A DNA stretch of 64,000 nucleotides from assembly GCA_966250325.1 (NCBI GenBank), contig CBINGY010000008.1, forward strand, positions 48,026 to 112,025. Reading direction: 5' to 3'. Shown here piece after piece: positions 43,805 through 53,644 of the stretch. The DNA comes from Jiulongibacter sp966250325. Its GTDB lineage: Bacteria > Bacteroidota > Bacteroidia > Cytophagales > Spirosomataceae. The first letter of the stretch is position 1. Every line of letters starts with the position of its first letter. The translations under genes were made by a program, and so were the position numbers. The notes under the pieces are model-generated. The model was not told the DNA's origin, made no database searches, and saw nothing but the letters and a program-made list of their open reading frames with translations.

Positions 43805-45241
43805 ATGGCAACAGAAGTAAATTTTGAAGAGTTATATCAGGACGAAGAGGAGTTTCGTGACAGTCTGGCCACGGTAGATAAAGATGGGAAAAGAATCTGG
43901 CTGTATCCTAAAAAAGCCAGAGGGCCTTTTTTCAATAAGCGGATTCTGGCTACCGTCGTATTTCTGGCCATTTTCATTTCGGGGCCTTTCATAAAAATTG
44001 GGGGACAGCCTCTGCTCATGATGAACATTTTTGAGCGGAAGTTCGTCATATTTGGTCGTTTGTTTCTGCCTCAGGACTTTGTCCTTTTTGGCCTTGGCAT
44101 GATCACTTTTGTGGTATTCATTGCCCTGTTCACCGTTGCGTTTGGACGCATCTGGTGCGGTTGGTTTTGCCCTCAAACAGTATTTATGGAGATGATTTTC
44201 AGACCGGTTGAAAACTGGCTGGAGGGTGACTTCAGAAAACAGAAGAAATTTGACGAGGGTCCCTGGAATTTTGACAAAATCTGGCGTAAAACGCTTAAAC
44301 ACATTATTTACATCAGCTTTTCAATTTTCATTGCTCACATCACCATGGCCTATCTGATAGGTATTGAAAAGGTGAAAGACTTAATTACCAGTCCCCCGTC
44401 AGAAAATCTGTCTGGATTTATAGGACTGGTCGTTTTTACAGGATTGTTCTATTTTGTTTTCAGCAAACTGAGAGAGCAGGTTTGTATCGCCATTTGTCCG
44501 TATGGAAGGTTACAGGGAGTTTTGGTCAACAGAGATACCATCAGCGTAATCTACGACGACAAACGCGGCGAGCCCCGGGGAAAAATTACAAAAGCAGTTA
44601 CACCTGAGAAATCATTGAAAGGTGACTGTGTGGACTGCGGGCTTTGTGTACAGGTTTGTCCTACAGGTATTGACATCAGAAACGGGATTCAGCTGGAATG
44701 CGTTAACTGCACGGCCTGTATAGATGCCTGCGATGATGTTATGGAGAAGGTAGGTAAGCCAAAGAGACTTATCCGATATGCCTCAGTTGAATCGGTTGAG
44801 AAAGGAGTTCCTTACAAATTTCCGGTACGTTCCTGGGCCTATTCTGCCGTATTGCTAGTGCTTATTGGCATTGAGGCGGTACTGGTTATGGGAAGATCAG
44901 ACATTGAAACTACCGTTATGCGGGTGCCGGGTCAACTCTATCAACGAACCGATAAGGGAACCATTACCAATTTGTACAATGCTCAGCTGGTCAATAAGTC
45001 ACAGGAAGCAATGGACGTTAAAATGGAGATAGACGGCATGGAAGGAAGTGTTTTGAATGTGGTGGGATCAGATCATGGGGTATTGCATTTAAAACCTGAG
45101 GCGAAACAGGATGTGGTGTTTTTCATTGAAATTCCTGAAGAAGACGTCAAAGTGAGATCCACCAAACTCAAATTAAGAATTCTTGAAAACGGTGAAGTGG
45201 TAGAAGAGGTAAAAACCAGCTTCTTTGGCCCGGCAAAATGA
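43805..45241 (+). CDS. ccoG: cbb3 oxidase accessory protein CcoG (FixG/RdxA)
   Basis: 478 residues. Several TM helices (about 39-65, 83-111, 158-180, 195-220), then a ferredoxin-like region with GDCVDCGLCVQVCPTGID and ECVNCTACIDACDDVMEKVG, two 4Fe-4S Cys sets, and a C-terminal immunoglobulin-like domain (IG_RdxA). CcoG is a cupric reductase that supplies Cu(I) for oxidase assembly. It lies 182 bases downstream of ccoP and is followed by ccoH. Confidence 0.94.
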   Translation: MATEVNFEELYQDEEEFRDSLATVDKDGKRIWLYPKKARGPFFNKRILATVVFLAIFISGPFIKIGGQPLLMMNIFERKFVIFGRLFLPQDFVLFGLGMITFVVFIALFTVAFGRIWCGWFCPQTVFMEMIFRPVENWLEGDFRKQKKFDEGPWNFDKIWRKTLKHIIYISFSIFIAHITMAYLIGIEKVKDLITSPPSENLSGFIGLVVFTGLFYFVFSKLREQVCIAICPYGRLQGVLVNRDTISVIYDDKRGEPRGKITKAVTPEKSLKGDCVDCGLCVQVCPTGIDIRNGIQLECVNCTACIDACDDVMEKVGKPKRLIRYASVESVEKGVPYKFPVRSWAYSAVLLVLIGIEAVLVMGRSDIETTVMRVPGQLYQRTDKGTITNLYNAQLVNKSQEAMDVKMEIDGMEGSVLNVVGSDHGVLHLKPEAKQDVVFFIEIPEEDVKVRSTKLKLRILENGEVVEEVKTSFFGPAK

Positions 45242-45310
45242 TATTTGTTAAGCTGTTTCTGAAATTTCCGCACACATGAACTTGAAGAAGAAACCAAAAA
45301 CAGAAGAAAT

Positions 45311-45742
45311 ATGAACTGGGGAAGAAAAATCGCATTGGCATACGGAGGCTTCGTAGTCTTCATGGTAGGGTTGGTATATCTCTGCCTGCAGCAGAAAGAC
45401 ATTTTTCTGGTGACTAAAGAATATTATAAAGAAGAACTGGCGTACCAGGACAAGATCGACGCCATGAAGAATGTTCATGGATTGTCGGCTGAGGTAGGCA
45501 TAGACTATACTCCGGAGGGCATTCTGGTGAAGTTTCCCGATGAATGTCTGGGAGCCACTGGTCAAGCGGTACTTTACAGACCTTCAGATGCAGATAAAGA
45601 CGTAAACATACCTTTTCGCTTAACAGCCAGTCCGGCTTTACCTATCGCGTCAGCAGATCTCGACCGCGGACTCTGGATACTGAAAGTAGACTGGAAACAA
45701 AACAACAAGAACTACTACCTGGAACAGAAACTCACCCTGTAA
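45311..45742 (+). CDS. ccoH: FixH/CcoH-like assembly protein
   Basis: 143 residues. N-terminal TM (ALAYGGFVVFMVGLVYLCL), then a periplasmic domain with KEYYKEELAYQDKID, the FixH family's characteristic stretch, and a beta domain ending DWKQNNKNYYLEQ. FixH/CcoH is required for assembly or stability of cbb3 subunits. It begins 69 bases after ccoG and ends 1 base before the next gene. Confidence 0.85.
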   Translation: MNWGRKIALAYGGFVVFMVGLVYLCLQQKDIFLVTKEYYKEELAYQDKIDAMKNVHGLSAEVGIDYTPEGILVKFPDECLGATGQAVLYRPSDADKDVNIPFRLTASPALPIASADLDRGLWILKVDWKQNNKNYYLEQKLTL

Positions 45743-45743
45743 A

Positions 45744-46439
45744 ATGCTTTGGACGGCCTTTTTGATGGGATTGGTGGGCAGCCTGCACTGTGCCGGAATG
45801 TGTGGGCCACTCACGCTTTTACTGCCCTCGGGTAAATCCACTTCCTCCCGTTTTATTGCCGGTCGCCTGCTTTATAATCTGGGGAGAATAGCCACCTATG
45901 CCCTGTTGGGTCTTCTGGTGGGGCTGGTGGGGCAGCAGAGCACACTTTTCGTATCCAGAGAGATCATCTCTGTAACAGTAGGAGTTCTTATTCTGGTTTT
46001 CGTTCTGCTTCCCGATAAATGGCTCAGTGAAATTAATGTCTACCAAATCATAGCCCGCACCACCGGAAAACTGAAAGCTGGCTTTAAGAGAAATTTCGAA
46101 ACCAATTACTACACAGGTCAGCTGGTATTTGGATTCTTTAACGGACTCTTACCCTGCGGACTCGTTTACGCAGCGTTGGCGGGTTCATTTATTCAGTTAG
46201 ATACGCTGAAAGGCGGAGCGTATATGGCTCTCTTCGGATTGGGCACCTTACCCATGATGCTCAGTATTTCACTTGGGAGCGGCTGGCTCAAACGCCATTT
46301 TAGCGGTCAGATCCGTAAACTCATTCCTCTTACCTATGCCTTCCTGGCCATCTGGCTTATTTACCGGGGCTTACAGGCACCCACTCCGCATCTCCATGGT
46401 TCAGATAGTGGAGAGATGGTGGAATGTATGCCCAAATAA
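45744..46439 (+). CDS. DsbD_2/SafE-like membrane protein of the cbb3 cluster
   Basis: 231 residues, six predicted helices. The start GLVGSLHCAGMCGPLTLLLPSG carries a Cys pair within a conserved SLHCAGMC motif of the cytochrome c biogenesis transmembrane family (DsbD_2, PF13386). NGLLPCGLVYAAL has a second Pro-Cys-Gly. Genes of this kind end cbb3 clusters in many Bacteroidota and are thought to help copper or thiol handling. Its stop is 17 bases from the convergent sensor gene. Confidence 0.88.
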   Translation: MLWTAFLMGLVGSLHCAGMCGPLTLLLPSGKSTSSRFIAGRLLYNLGRIATYALLGLLVGLVGQQSTLFVSREIISVTVGVLILVFVLLPDKWLSEINVYQIIARTTGKLKAGFKRNFETNYYTGQLVFGFFNGLLPCGLVYAALAGSFIQLDTLKGGAYMALFGLGTLPMMLSISLGSGWLKRHFSGQIRKLIPLTYAFLAIWLIYRGLQAPTPHLHGSDSGEMVECMPK

Positions 46440-46456
46440 GGAATTTAACGGTCAAT

Positions 46457-47047
46457 TTACTTCTGTTTAGGATTAAACAGAATGATAATCTGCACAATAA
46501 CAGCCAGTAAGACCAGAAAAATAATTTCAATTTTGGTAAAGAGGTCAATCGTCTTAAACGTAGTTTCTGTCAACGAAACTTCTCGCTTAGCCTCACTTAA
46601 CTGAATTTTGGACAATTCCTTCAAATCCGATTTTATGGTTTGCAGTTTTTGCAAGGTCTTTGGAGTCTGGCCAGGCCCTTCGGCAGAACTTTCCAGCTGC
46701 TCCAGGTCTTTCAGATCAGATTTCAGATTCTCAAACACACGAACCTCAACCGGAGTTAGTTTGGTTTGCTGATACCGTTCAATGATTGTAACCAGATTGG
46801 AATTCAGGTCCTTATTTCGGCCAGTTAAAAAGCCAGTATCCGAGGTTCTGAAAGCCACTTCCTTTTCGTGAATGGCAGAAGTCATCTCAAAAATGAGGTC
46901 ATTGGCCACAATACGATCCTCATAAATGGTGACCACCGAATTTCTGATCCGGTTAAAATTACCGCGATCAATCAGATTGGTGGTCAAAACCACCACGAAG
47001 ATCAAGAGTATACCCAGTATCCACTTTATTTTCTCAAAAAGACTCAT
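46457..47047 (-). CDS. 4HB-type sensor-like membrane protein without signalling domain
   Basis: 196 residues from the ATG at 47047; the extra 28 codons upstream are not needed. TM1 at about 9-27 (WILGILLIFVVVLTTNLID), a periplasmic four-helix-bundle-like region with coiled stretches (FENLKSDLKDLEQLE, KLQTIKSDLKELSK), and TM2 at about 170-190 (IEIIFLVLLAVIVQIIILF). The pattern matches 4HB_MCP sensor domains of chemoreceptors, but no HAMP, MA or kinase domain follows. It ends in NPKQK. Confidence 0.7.
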   Translation of the reverse strand: MSLFEKIKWILGILLIFVVVLTTNLIDRGNFNRIRNSVVTIYEDRIVANDLIFEMTSAIHEKEVAFRTSDTGFLTGRNKDLNSNLVTIIERYQQTKLTPVEVRVFENLKSDLKDLEQLESSAEGPGQTPKTLQKLQTIKSDLKELSKIQLSEAKREVSLTETTFKTIDLFTKIEIIFLVLLAVIVQIIILFNPKQK

Positions 47048-47232
47048 GATTGCATAAATTAGTGTTCTTTTGACTTTTTCCAAGATACAAACAGAACTGA
47101 CTTTTCCGAATAAAAAGATTCTGAAAATCATTTTAAGGTTTAAATACCTGATCTGAATTCCCTCACTAAGCTTCCGCCATTATCACCGACAAAAATTTTC
47201 TGTCTGAATCCTTTTCTGAGTATACTTGTCGT

Positions 47233-49056
47233 ATGAGAATACTTTTCCTTCTTTTTGTCGTCCTTTTACCACGATTATCGCCAGGTCAGAATACCGACGT
47301 ACTCATTGCCGGTGCCGAGGCCAGCGGTACCATGGCGGCCATTCAGGCAGCCCGCTCCGGAGTAAAAGTTATTCTTCTCGAAGAAACTCCATGGCCTGGA
47401 GGTATGCTTACCTCTGCAGGCGTGAGTGCTATTGACGGCAATAATAAACTTCCCAGTGGCCTGTGGCAGGAGTTCCGGCAAAAACTTGAACAGCATTATG
47501 GCGGAGCCGACTCGCTGAAAACCGGCTGGGTAAGTAACGTGCTCTTTGAACCGCAGGTGGCAAAACAGATTCTCACTGAAATGCTTCAGGAAGCCGGAGT
47601 AGACCTTAGGCTGAATTGTTCTGTCAAAAGTATCAGACAAACATCGACCGGCTGGCTGGTAAAAACATCAGATAAACAAACGATTGACTGTCGAATTCTC
47701 ATTGATGCCACAGAACTGGGAGACTTACTGCCGATGGCCCGAATCCCTTTTGATGTAGGAATGGACAGTCGGGCCGAAACCGGGGAGTCCATTGCTCCCG
47801 AAAAAGCCAATGACATCATTCAGGATCTTACCTACGTGGCCATTTTGAAAGATTATGGCCCGGGAGCAGACAAGACTATCCCACGCCCCAAAAATTTTGA
47901 CCCGAAACCTTTTTTATGTACCTGTGCCGGAATCTGCGATCCGGATACGATTTCACGTACCCTCTGGCCCTGTGAGCAAATGATGACCTATGGCAAATTG
48001 CCTGATGGCTATTATATGATCAACTGGCCAATCTTTGGAAATGACTTTTATGCCAATCTTTTAGAAGCCACTCCCAAGCAGCGAAAGAAGTTAATTCAAC
48101 AAGCCAAAAATCATACGCTGAACTACGTTTATTACCTGCAGCAGCATCTGGGTTTCAAACACCTGGGACTGGCAGAAGATGTTTTTTCTACCGCAGACCG
48201 CCTGCCTTTTATACCCTATCATCGGGAATCACGAAGGATGCATGGCAAAGTACGTTTTGACCTGAATGATCTGGCCAAACCTTTTGAACAATCTAACGCC
48301 CTGTATCGCACCGGTATAGCGGTGGGTGATTACCCAGTAGATCATCACCACGCCGCTTATCCCGACCAAATAGATTTGCCCGACCTGCATTTCTATCCGG
48401 TTCCCTCCTACTCTTTACCTTTAGGAACTTTGGTACCACAAAATACCCGAAATTTCATTGTGGCAGAGAAATCCATTTCTGTCACCAATCTGGTGAATGG
48501 CACCACTCGTCTTCAACCCGTTTGTATGCTGTTGGGGCAGGCCGCAGGTGCATTGGCAGCCCTTGCTGTAAAGAAGAATGTATCACCCGATGAAGTACCG
48601 GTGCGTGAGGTCCAGGATGAATTGCTGAAATCCAGGGCTTTTCTGATGCCGTACCGGGATGTTTCACCCGATAATCCATCTTTTGAGGCAATTCAAAGAA
48701 TAGGTGCCACCGGAATTTTACGAGGCAAAGGAGAAACCATCGGTTGGGAAAATGTGACTCGATTTTTTCCGGATTCGACGGTTAATGCCAACGAGCTTGT
48801 CAAAAATTTGAATGCATTCGGCATTTCGTTTAATCCGGATCAGCGTAACCTTACGCAAAAAGAAGCCCATGAAATCGCAAGACTCTTAAGTCAAATAGGT
48901 GATGAAATGGAAATTAAAACTCCACCAGCCAATGTCTTGAAGAACCAAAGCACACAAATAACCCGGAGGGAATTTGCTGTTCTTTTGGATAAGTTGGCAG
49001 ATCCTTTTCATCGGTTCAGTGTAGACATCAATGGAAACTTCATTCAACCTGACTAA
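47233..49056 (+). CDS. secreted FAD-dependent oxidoreductase
   Basis: 607 residues. Signal MRILFLLFVVLLPRLSPGQ. Rossmann motif VLIAGAEASGTMAAIQAARSG, then LEETPWPGGMLTSAGVSAI, the FAD_oxidored (PF12831) family seen next to polysaccharide utilisation genes. QAAGALAALA is the second FAD contact. The C-terminal 120 residues are a helical addition. Substrate unknown; members often act on sugars or their derivatives in the periplasm. It is followed by an aldo/keto reductase. Confidence 0.88.
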   Translation: MRILFLLFVVLLPRLSPGQNTDVLIAGAEASGTMAAIQAARSGVKVILLEETPWPGGMLTSAGVSAIDGNNKLPSGLWQEFRQKLEQHYGGADSLKTGWVSNVLFEPQVAKQILTEMLQEAGVDLRLNCSVKSIRQTSTGWLVKTSDKQTIDCRILIDATELGDLLPMARIPFDVGMDSRAETGESIAPEKANDIIQDLTYVAILKDYGPGADKTIPRPKNFDPKPFLCTCAGICDPDTISRTLWPCEQMMTYGKLPDGYYMINWPIFGNDFYANLLEATPKQRKKLIQQAKNHTLNYVYYLQQHLGFKHLGLAEDVFSTADRLPFIPYHRESRRMHGKVRFDLNDLAKPFEQSNALYRTGIAVGDYPVDHHHAAYPDQIDLPDLHFYPVPSYSLPLGTLVPQNTRNFIVAEKSISVTNLVNGTTRLQPVCMLLGQAAGALAALAVKKNVSPDEVPVREVQDELLKSRAFLMPYRDVSPDNPSFEAIQRIGATGILRGKGETIGWENVTRFFPDSTVNANELVKNLNAFGISFNPDQRNLTQKEAHEIARLLSQIGDEMEIKTPPANVLKNQSTQITRREFAVLLDKLADPFHRFSVDINGNFIQPD

Positions 49057-49120
49057 CCTTAATCCCAATAGAGGTGATCTTTTATTAAATTGCTGAGGTA
49101 TTAATAAATTAACTCAAACA

Positions 49121-50149
49121 ATGCCCTACCAACCCAACGAAGCCCGATACGACAAAATGATTTACAACCGCTGCGGAAACAGCGGCCTGAAACTCCCGGC
49201 TATTTCGCTGGGGCTATGGCATAATTTCGGAGACGATACGCCTCATGGCCGTAAAGTAGACATGTGTACCACCGCCTTTGATCTGGGTATTACGCATTTT
49301 GATCTGGCCAATAACTACGGGCCGCCTCCCGGTAGTGCTGAAAAAGCGTTTGGAAGAATTCTGAAGGAAGAATTTCAAGGACTGCGGGATGAACTAATTA
49401 TCTCTTCCAAAGCCGGTTATCTGATGTGGCCGGGTCCGTATGGCGAGTGGGGAAGCCGCAAATACGTGATCTCCAGCTGCGAGCAATCGCTCAAACGCAT
49501 GGGCATAGATTACGTGGATATTTTCTATTCGCACCGTTTTGACCCCAACACACCTCTGGAAGAAACCATGATGGCACTGGACCAGTTGGTACGCTCAGGT
49601 AAAGCACTTTACGTGGGCATTTCCTCGTATAATTCGCAACGAACCCGGGAAGCTTACGAGATATTGAAATCATTAGGCACGCCCTTCATCATTCATCAGC
49701 CCAGCTACTCGATGCTAAACCGTTGGGTGGAAACAGATGGCCTTTTGGATACACTGGAAAATACGGGCATAGGATCCATCGTTTTCTCGCCTCTGGCTCA
49801 GGGCATGCTCACCAACAAATACCTGAAAGACATTCCTGAAGACAGCCGGGCCAGTCAGGGTAAATCACTGCTGTATGGTTTCCTGAGTGATGAGAACCTG
49901 AGTCGAATACGCAGTCTGAATGAAATAGCTGCCAAACGAAACCAAACCCTGGCCCAAATGGCCATCGCGTGGACACTGCGAAAAGGCCGTGTGACCTCCG
50001 CCCTCATAGGAGCCAGTAAAGCTCAGCAGATTATCGACTGCGTAGGAGCTTTGGACAATCTCGAATTCTCAGACACCGAGCTACGGGAAATTGACAAATA
50101 CGCTCAGGATGGCGGGATTAATTTGTGGAAGAGGTCTTCGGATGGGTGA
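49121..50149 (+). CDS. mgrA: aldo/keto reductase, MgrA/YghZ type
   Basis: 342 residues. AKR tetrad: Asp and Tyr in FDLANNYGPPPGSAE, Lys in SSKAGY, His in FYSHRFDPNTPLEE. NADPH-binding C-terminal block ALIGASKAQQI. The N-terminus YDKMIYNRCGNSGLKLPAISLG is characteristic of the L-glyceraldehyde-3-phosphate reductase branch. Its 3' end contains the first copy of a 13-base sequence that recurs downstream at 53176. The 220-base gap to the next gene holds -7-like boxes (TAATTTTG, 50185-50192) but nothing else clear. Confidence 0.92.
   Translation: MPYQPNEARYDKMIYNRCGNSGLKLPAISLGLWHNFGDDTPHGRKVDMCTTAFDLGITHFDLANNYGPPPGSAEKAFGRILKEEFQGLRDELIISSKAGYLMWPGPYGEWGSRKYVISSCEQSLKRMGIDYVDIFYSHRFDPNTPLEETMMALDQLVRSGKALYVGISSYNSQRTREAYEILKSLGTPFIIHQPSYSMLNRWVETDGLLDTLENTGIGSIVFSPLAQGMLTNKYLKDIPEDSRASQGKSLLYGFLSDENLSRIRSLNEIAAKRNQTLAQMAIAWTLRKGRVTSALIGASKAQQIIDCVGALDNLEFSDTELREIDKYAQDGGINLWKRSSDG
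50125..50137. repeat. 13-base direct repeat, left copy
   Basis: GTGGAAGAGGTCT, inside the last codons of the aldo/keto reductase gene (WKRSS). An identical copy lies at 53176-53188. The two flank the ELWxxDGT repeat gene. Confidence 0.4.
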
Positions 50150-50370
50150 GATGTTAAAATCACATTCGGATTGATTTCTTAGCGTAATTTTGAGTACAAG
50201 TTAGCTTAGTTATCAAGGGACCCATGTCAAACTAACCCTTTTGTTCATTTTTGCTTCATGATTCATTTTAATCCTAATGTTAAGCAACATCTCAATAGGC
50301 AAACCACTCGTTTTGAAAAATACCAGTTCCGACCTGGTCATCTCAAAAAGTTAAAATTACAAACAGCTTC

Positions 50371-53136
50371 ATGCATAGGATATTGGCAAACAAACCCAAG
50401 GTGATTCTTATTTTATGGATGATATGTTGGGCTTTTATACCATCAGCAATTGGCCAAAGAGTTAAAAAAATAAAAAACATCAATAAGCGGGTTTCTTCGC
50501 AATATTCAACAGAACACTCCCCTACAGGCGTACAAATTGCCTCCATTGACAGTGTCTTTTTCTTTGCCATGGGTAATAAAAAATATGGAACGGAGCTGTG
50601 GCGTTCAAATGGGACAGCATCTGGCACCTATATGGTAAAAGACATCTTTCCTGGTGATTATGATTCCTTCCCAGATCAGTTTTTATCACATCAGGGTATC
50701 TTATATTTCACAGCACGAACAGAGGCCGGAAGGTTTCTTTGGCGATCTGATGGAACGGAAGAAGGAACATTTGTAATACAGAAATTTGATTCCAGTGATT
50801 TCATCCTAAGCAGGATATTAAGTGGTGAAGAGAACTTCTACTTTCGTGTGGAATTATCAAGTGGTGGAGTGTCACTTTGGAAATCGAATGGTACCGAATC
50901 TGGAACAGAAATCATCGAAAATATTGACCCATCCGATAGCTCATCATTAGACTTTGGAGATTTATATTTCTTTAAAGGAAAGCTGTATTATTCTCGTTAC
51001 TTTTCTAATGGAATATTTCAAATTTATTCCACAAACGGAACCCCGTACGAAGCCACCCCCTTTAAAGAGTGGCAAATTAGTCCATTTTCATTTCATACAA
51101 TTAAGTTTTTCTCACTGAATGATGAGCTTTATTTTGCCTCGCGGATAGATCCACTGATTGGCATATGGAAAACAGACGGCACCACTAACGGCACTATACG
51201 GATTTCGGAACAAGAAGTGTGGACATACCGGGGAATCATTGAATTCAAGGGAGATGCTTACTTCTTTTACTCCAATAATTTATGGAAAACAGACGGCAAG
51301 GAAGGAGGCACGCATATGGTAAAAACTTTTCATGCGAATGCCTTTCTGGAAGAATCATTCTTTAAAAAATCCTCAAACCTACTTTACTTTAATTATAATA
51401 ACTCGAATGTGGAAGGTGCAGAATTATGGCGTTCTGACGGCACGGAATCGGGCACCTTTTTGGTAAAGGACATCCAACCGGGCTACCAATCATCTTACAT
51501 ATATGATCCCATAATTTTTGACGATAAATTGTACTTTACTGCTCTTACCGAATCTAGCGGCAGAGAAGTTTGGAGGACAAATGGAACAGCTCAGCAGACG
51601 CAAATTTTAAAGGAGACATTGAATGGCCCCAAAAGTCTTTTGCCTCATGCCTTATTTGAGCATAATGGCACATTATACTTTTTCGATGAAGAATTTAATG
51701 GATGGAAATCAGCAGGTAATGCTCTAACCACAGATATGTATGTTCAAAATAAGACCGAAAACAATTACTCTAACCCCAGAGGATTCTTAACCTTTAAGGG
51801 TTTAACCTACTTTTCTGCCTCAGAGAATTTATGGAGAACAGATGGTACAGAAAACGGCACAAATCTTGTTCATGAAAAGGTATTCTATGCTAAGTTTTCC
51901 AAAACCAATAATTACCTCTTTTTCGTAGCCGGGTCTACGGTAAATTCTTTCGATGGAACCACTACCACAGATATCTGGAATTACAGCCTGGGTAATCCAT
52001 CAATAACAAAATTCTTATCGACAGACTTTCCCGATTATCTGATATTTTCCGCTTTTGATGACGTCAGCCATTACAACAAATTATACAAATCGGATGGGAC
52101 GCCTTCCAGTGCTACACTAATAAAAGATTTATACCCGGGAGAGGAAATTTATTTCGATAACGTAGTTCAACACGAAGGACTCATATACTTTACGGTGAGA
52201 AATGGTTCAGAACTATGGAGAACGGATGGAACACCCTCTGGCACTATTATACTCAGGAATAACATCCGGATTGAAGAGCCGATGGTTATATCAAACGGTA
52301 AGCTATATTTCATTGCAGGTTTCAGTAATACCGAATTTTATGATTATGAACTTTGGAAGTCAGATGGAACCCCTTCAGGAACGGTTGTTGTGTACGATAC
52401 GCCATTTTATAACCAGACCAAAAAAAATATTTTTGAAGTAAATGGTCTTATTTTCTACTTAAGTTTGGAAAACGGCACTAATCAGCTTTATAGATCAGAC
52501 GGTACTCCCATGGGTACCTACAAAATAAACTTGCCTTTTGACCCACTGCTGACACCCTTAACAGGTCTTTTTTTTCAACTAAACCATAGTCTCGTTTTCA
52601 GTACGTATTCTGATGATGGCGTTCAGACACTTTATAGGTTCAATACAACGAATGATCATATCTCCCAAATCACGCTGACGGGAAACACGAAGTTCTCAGG
52701 TATTATTGAAGGAAAACAATTTAAAAATTACCTGTATTTTTCTGCCAGTGCTTCAGGCATTGGAACGGAACTTTGGAAAACGGACGGTGAGACTGCAGTA
52801 TTGGTAAAAAACATCTCTGAAAACTGGAGAGGTTCTTATCCCCAGAATTTTTTCATTTCAAACGGCATTTTTTATTTTTCGGCAAATGACAGAATGGATG
52901 GACACGAATTGTATAAATTCAATAATTGCCAGGAAGGGGAAGATTTGAGTATCACAGAAGATGTTTTTCCCGGCCATATTATAGAATTAAGTGGCAAAGA
53001 CTACATAAACTCTATAAGCACCCTACATCATTCATCTATGACTATTTATGAATCTGGAAAATCGATAACACTCAACCCTGGTTTTGAAACTAACCATGAT
53101 GTATACTTTCAGGCAAACATAATCCCTTGCGAATAA
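50371..53136 (+). CDS. ELWxxDGT-repeat protein with C-terminal stack domain
   Basis: 921 residues. The hydrophobic N-terminal segment (VILILWMICWAFIPSAIGQ) looks like a signal peptide. The body is built of degenerate units with ELWRSNGTASGTYMV, LWKSNGTESGTEI, ELWRTDGTPSGTII and LYRSDGTPMGTYK motifs, the ELWxxDGT repeat of Bacteroidota surface proteins, probably beta-propellers. The C-terminus (YESGKSITLNPGFE, QANIIPCE) resembles the 3-coathanger stack domain. It reads more A+T-rich than its neighbours, and identical 13-base repeats lie on both sides. Function unknown; likely exported. Confidence 0.88.
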   Translation: MHRILANKPKVILILWMICWAFIPSAIGQRVKKIKNINKRVSSQYSTEHSPTGVQIASIDSVFFFAMGNKKYGTELWRSNGTASGTYMVKDIFPGDYDSFPDQFLSHQGILYFTARTEAGRFLWRSDGTEEGTFVIQKFDSSDFILSRILSGEENFYFRVELSSGGVSLWKSNGTESGTEIIENIDPSDSSSLDFGDLYFFKGKLYYSRYFSNGIFQIYSTNGTPYEATPFKEWQISPFSFHTIKFFSLNDELYFASRIDPLIGIWKTDGTTNGTIRISEQEVWTYRGIIEFKGDAYFFYSNNLWKTDGKEGGTHMVKTFHANAFLEESFFKKSSNLLYFNYNNSNVEGAELWRSDGTESGTFLVKDIQPGYQSSYIYDPIIFDDKLYFTALTESSGREVWRTNGTAQQTQILKETLNGPKSLLPHALFEHNGTLYFFDEEFNGWKSAGNALTTDMYVQNKTENNYSNPRGFLTFKGLTYFSASENLWRTDGTENGTNLVHEKVFYAKFSKTNNYLFFVAGSTVNSFDGTTTTDIWNYSLGNPSITKFLSTDFPDYLIFSAFDDVSHYNKLYKSDGTPSSATLIKDLYPGEEIYFDNVVQHEGLIYFTVRNGSELWRTDGTPSGTIILRNNIRIEEPMVISNGKLYFIAGFSNTEFYDYELWKSDGTPSGTVVVYDTPFYNQTKKNIFEVNGLIFYLSLENGTNQLYRSDGTPMGTYKINLPFDPLLTPLTGLFFQLNHSLVFSTYSDDGVQTLYRFNTTNDHISQITLTGNTKFSGIIEGKQFKNYLYFSASASGIGTELWKTDGETAVLVKNISENWRGSYPQNFFISNGIFYFSANDRMDGHELYKFNNCQEGEDLSITEDVFPGHIIELSGKDYINSISTLHHSSMTIYESGKSITLNPGFETNHDVYFQANIIPCE

Positions 53137-53644
53137 CGACCCCTCGTTCTTTGAAGTCCCTTACTTCTAAGAAACGTGGAAGAGGTCTCCAGACCTTAGA
53201 GGGTCAATTAACTCCCATAGCACCTCCCTTTATGTTTATCTTTTCAGGCCTTTACATATATTCTGACCAGTAAATCAATTTACAACTAGTAAAAACGCTA
53301 AATGAAGTTGATTTTCTATAGCAGGAAATAAACCTCCAAGCTTACTTTTCCCAAATTTGGTCAACCTAAAAGTTTACGAAAACAGACATGTATGTCTACT
53401 TAAGAGTAAAAATCAGACCTACATGCCTTAAAATACAGTAATTCGGAATTTCCGAACTACTTCATTTGTGGGTGTTTATTCCGGTGATTAATCTACTGTT
53501 ACCCTTCTGAAACCTCCGCAAAAGAAAAATCTTCTCATTCCCGATTCTTTTGATCGTAAAATCCCATACCTTTTGGTATGATTTGTATCAGTTCTTTCTG
53601 AAAATCAATAGACTACCTCACGTTTTGCCTGAACTCTATTTCTT
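53137..53644. other. 508-base gap without a gene
   Basis: No supported frame in either direction. It contains the right 13-base repeat (53176-53188), an AGGTCT-CC-AGACCT hairpin (53183-53196), a 10-base palindrome CCAAATTTGG (53351-53360) and a dyad AGACAT-GT-ATGTCT (53384-53397). The DinB gene begins at 53645 with no clear promoter. Confidence 0.5.
53176..53188. repeat. 13-base direct repeat, right copy
   Basis: GTGGAAGAGGTCT identical to 50125-50137, about 40 bases past the ELWxxDGT gene stop. In one frame its surroundings read WKRSPDL, similar to the last residues of the aldo/keto reductase (WKRSSDG). Confidence 0.4.

Noticed and set aside
50371..53136. Repeats inside the ELWxxDGT gene taken as a CRISPR or DNA tandem array
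   Set aside because: Units are diverged in DNA and conserved in protein, with no constant spacer.
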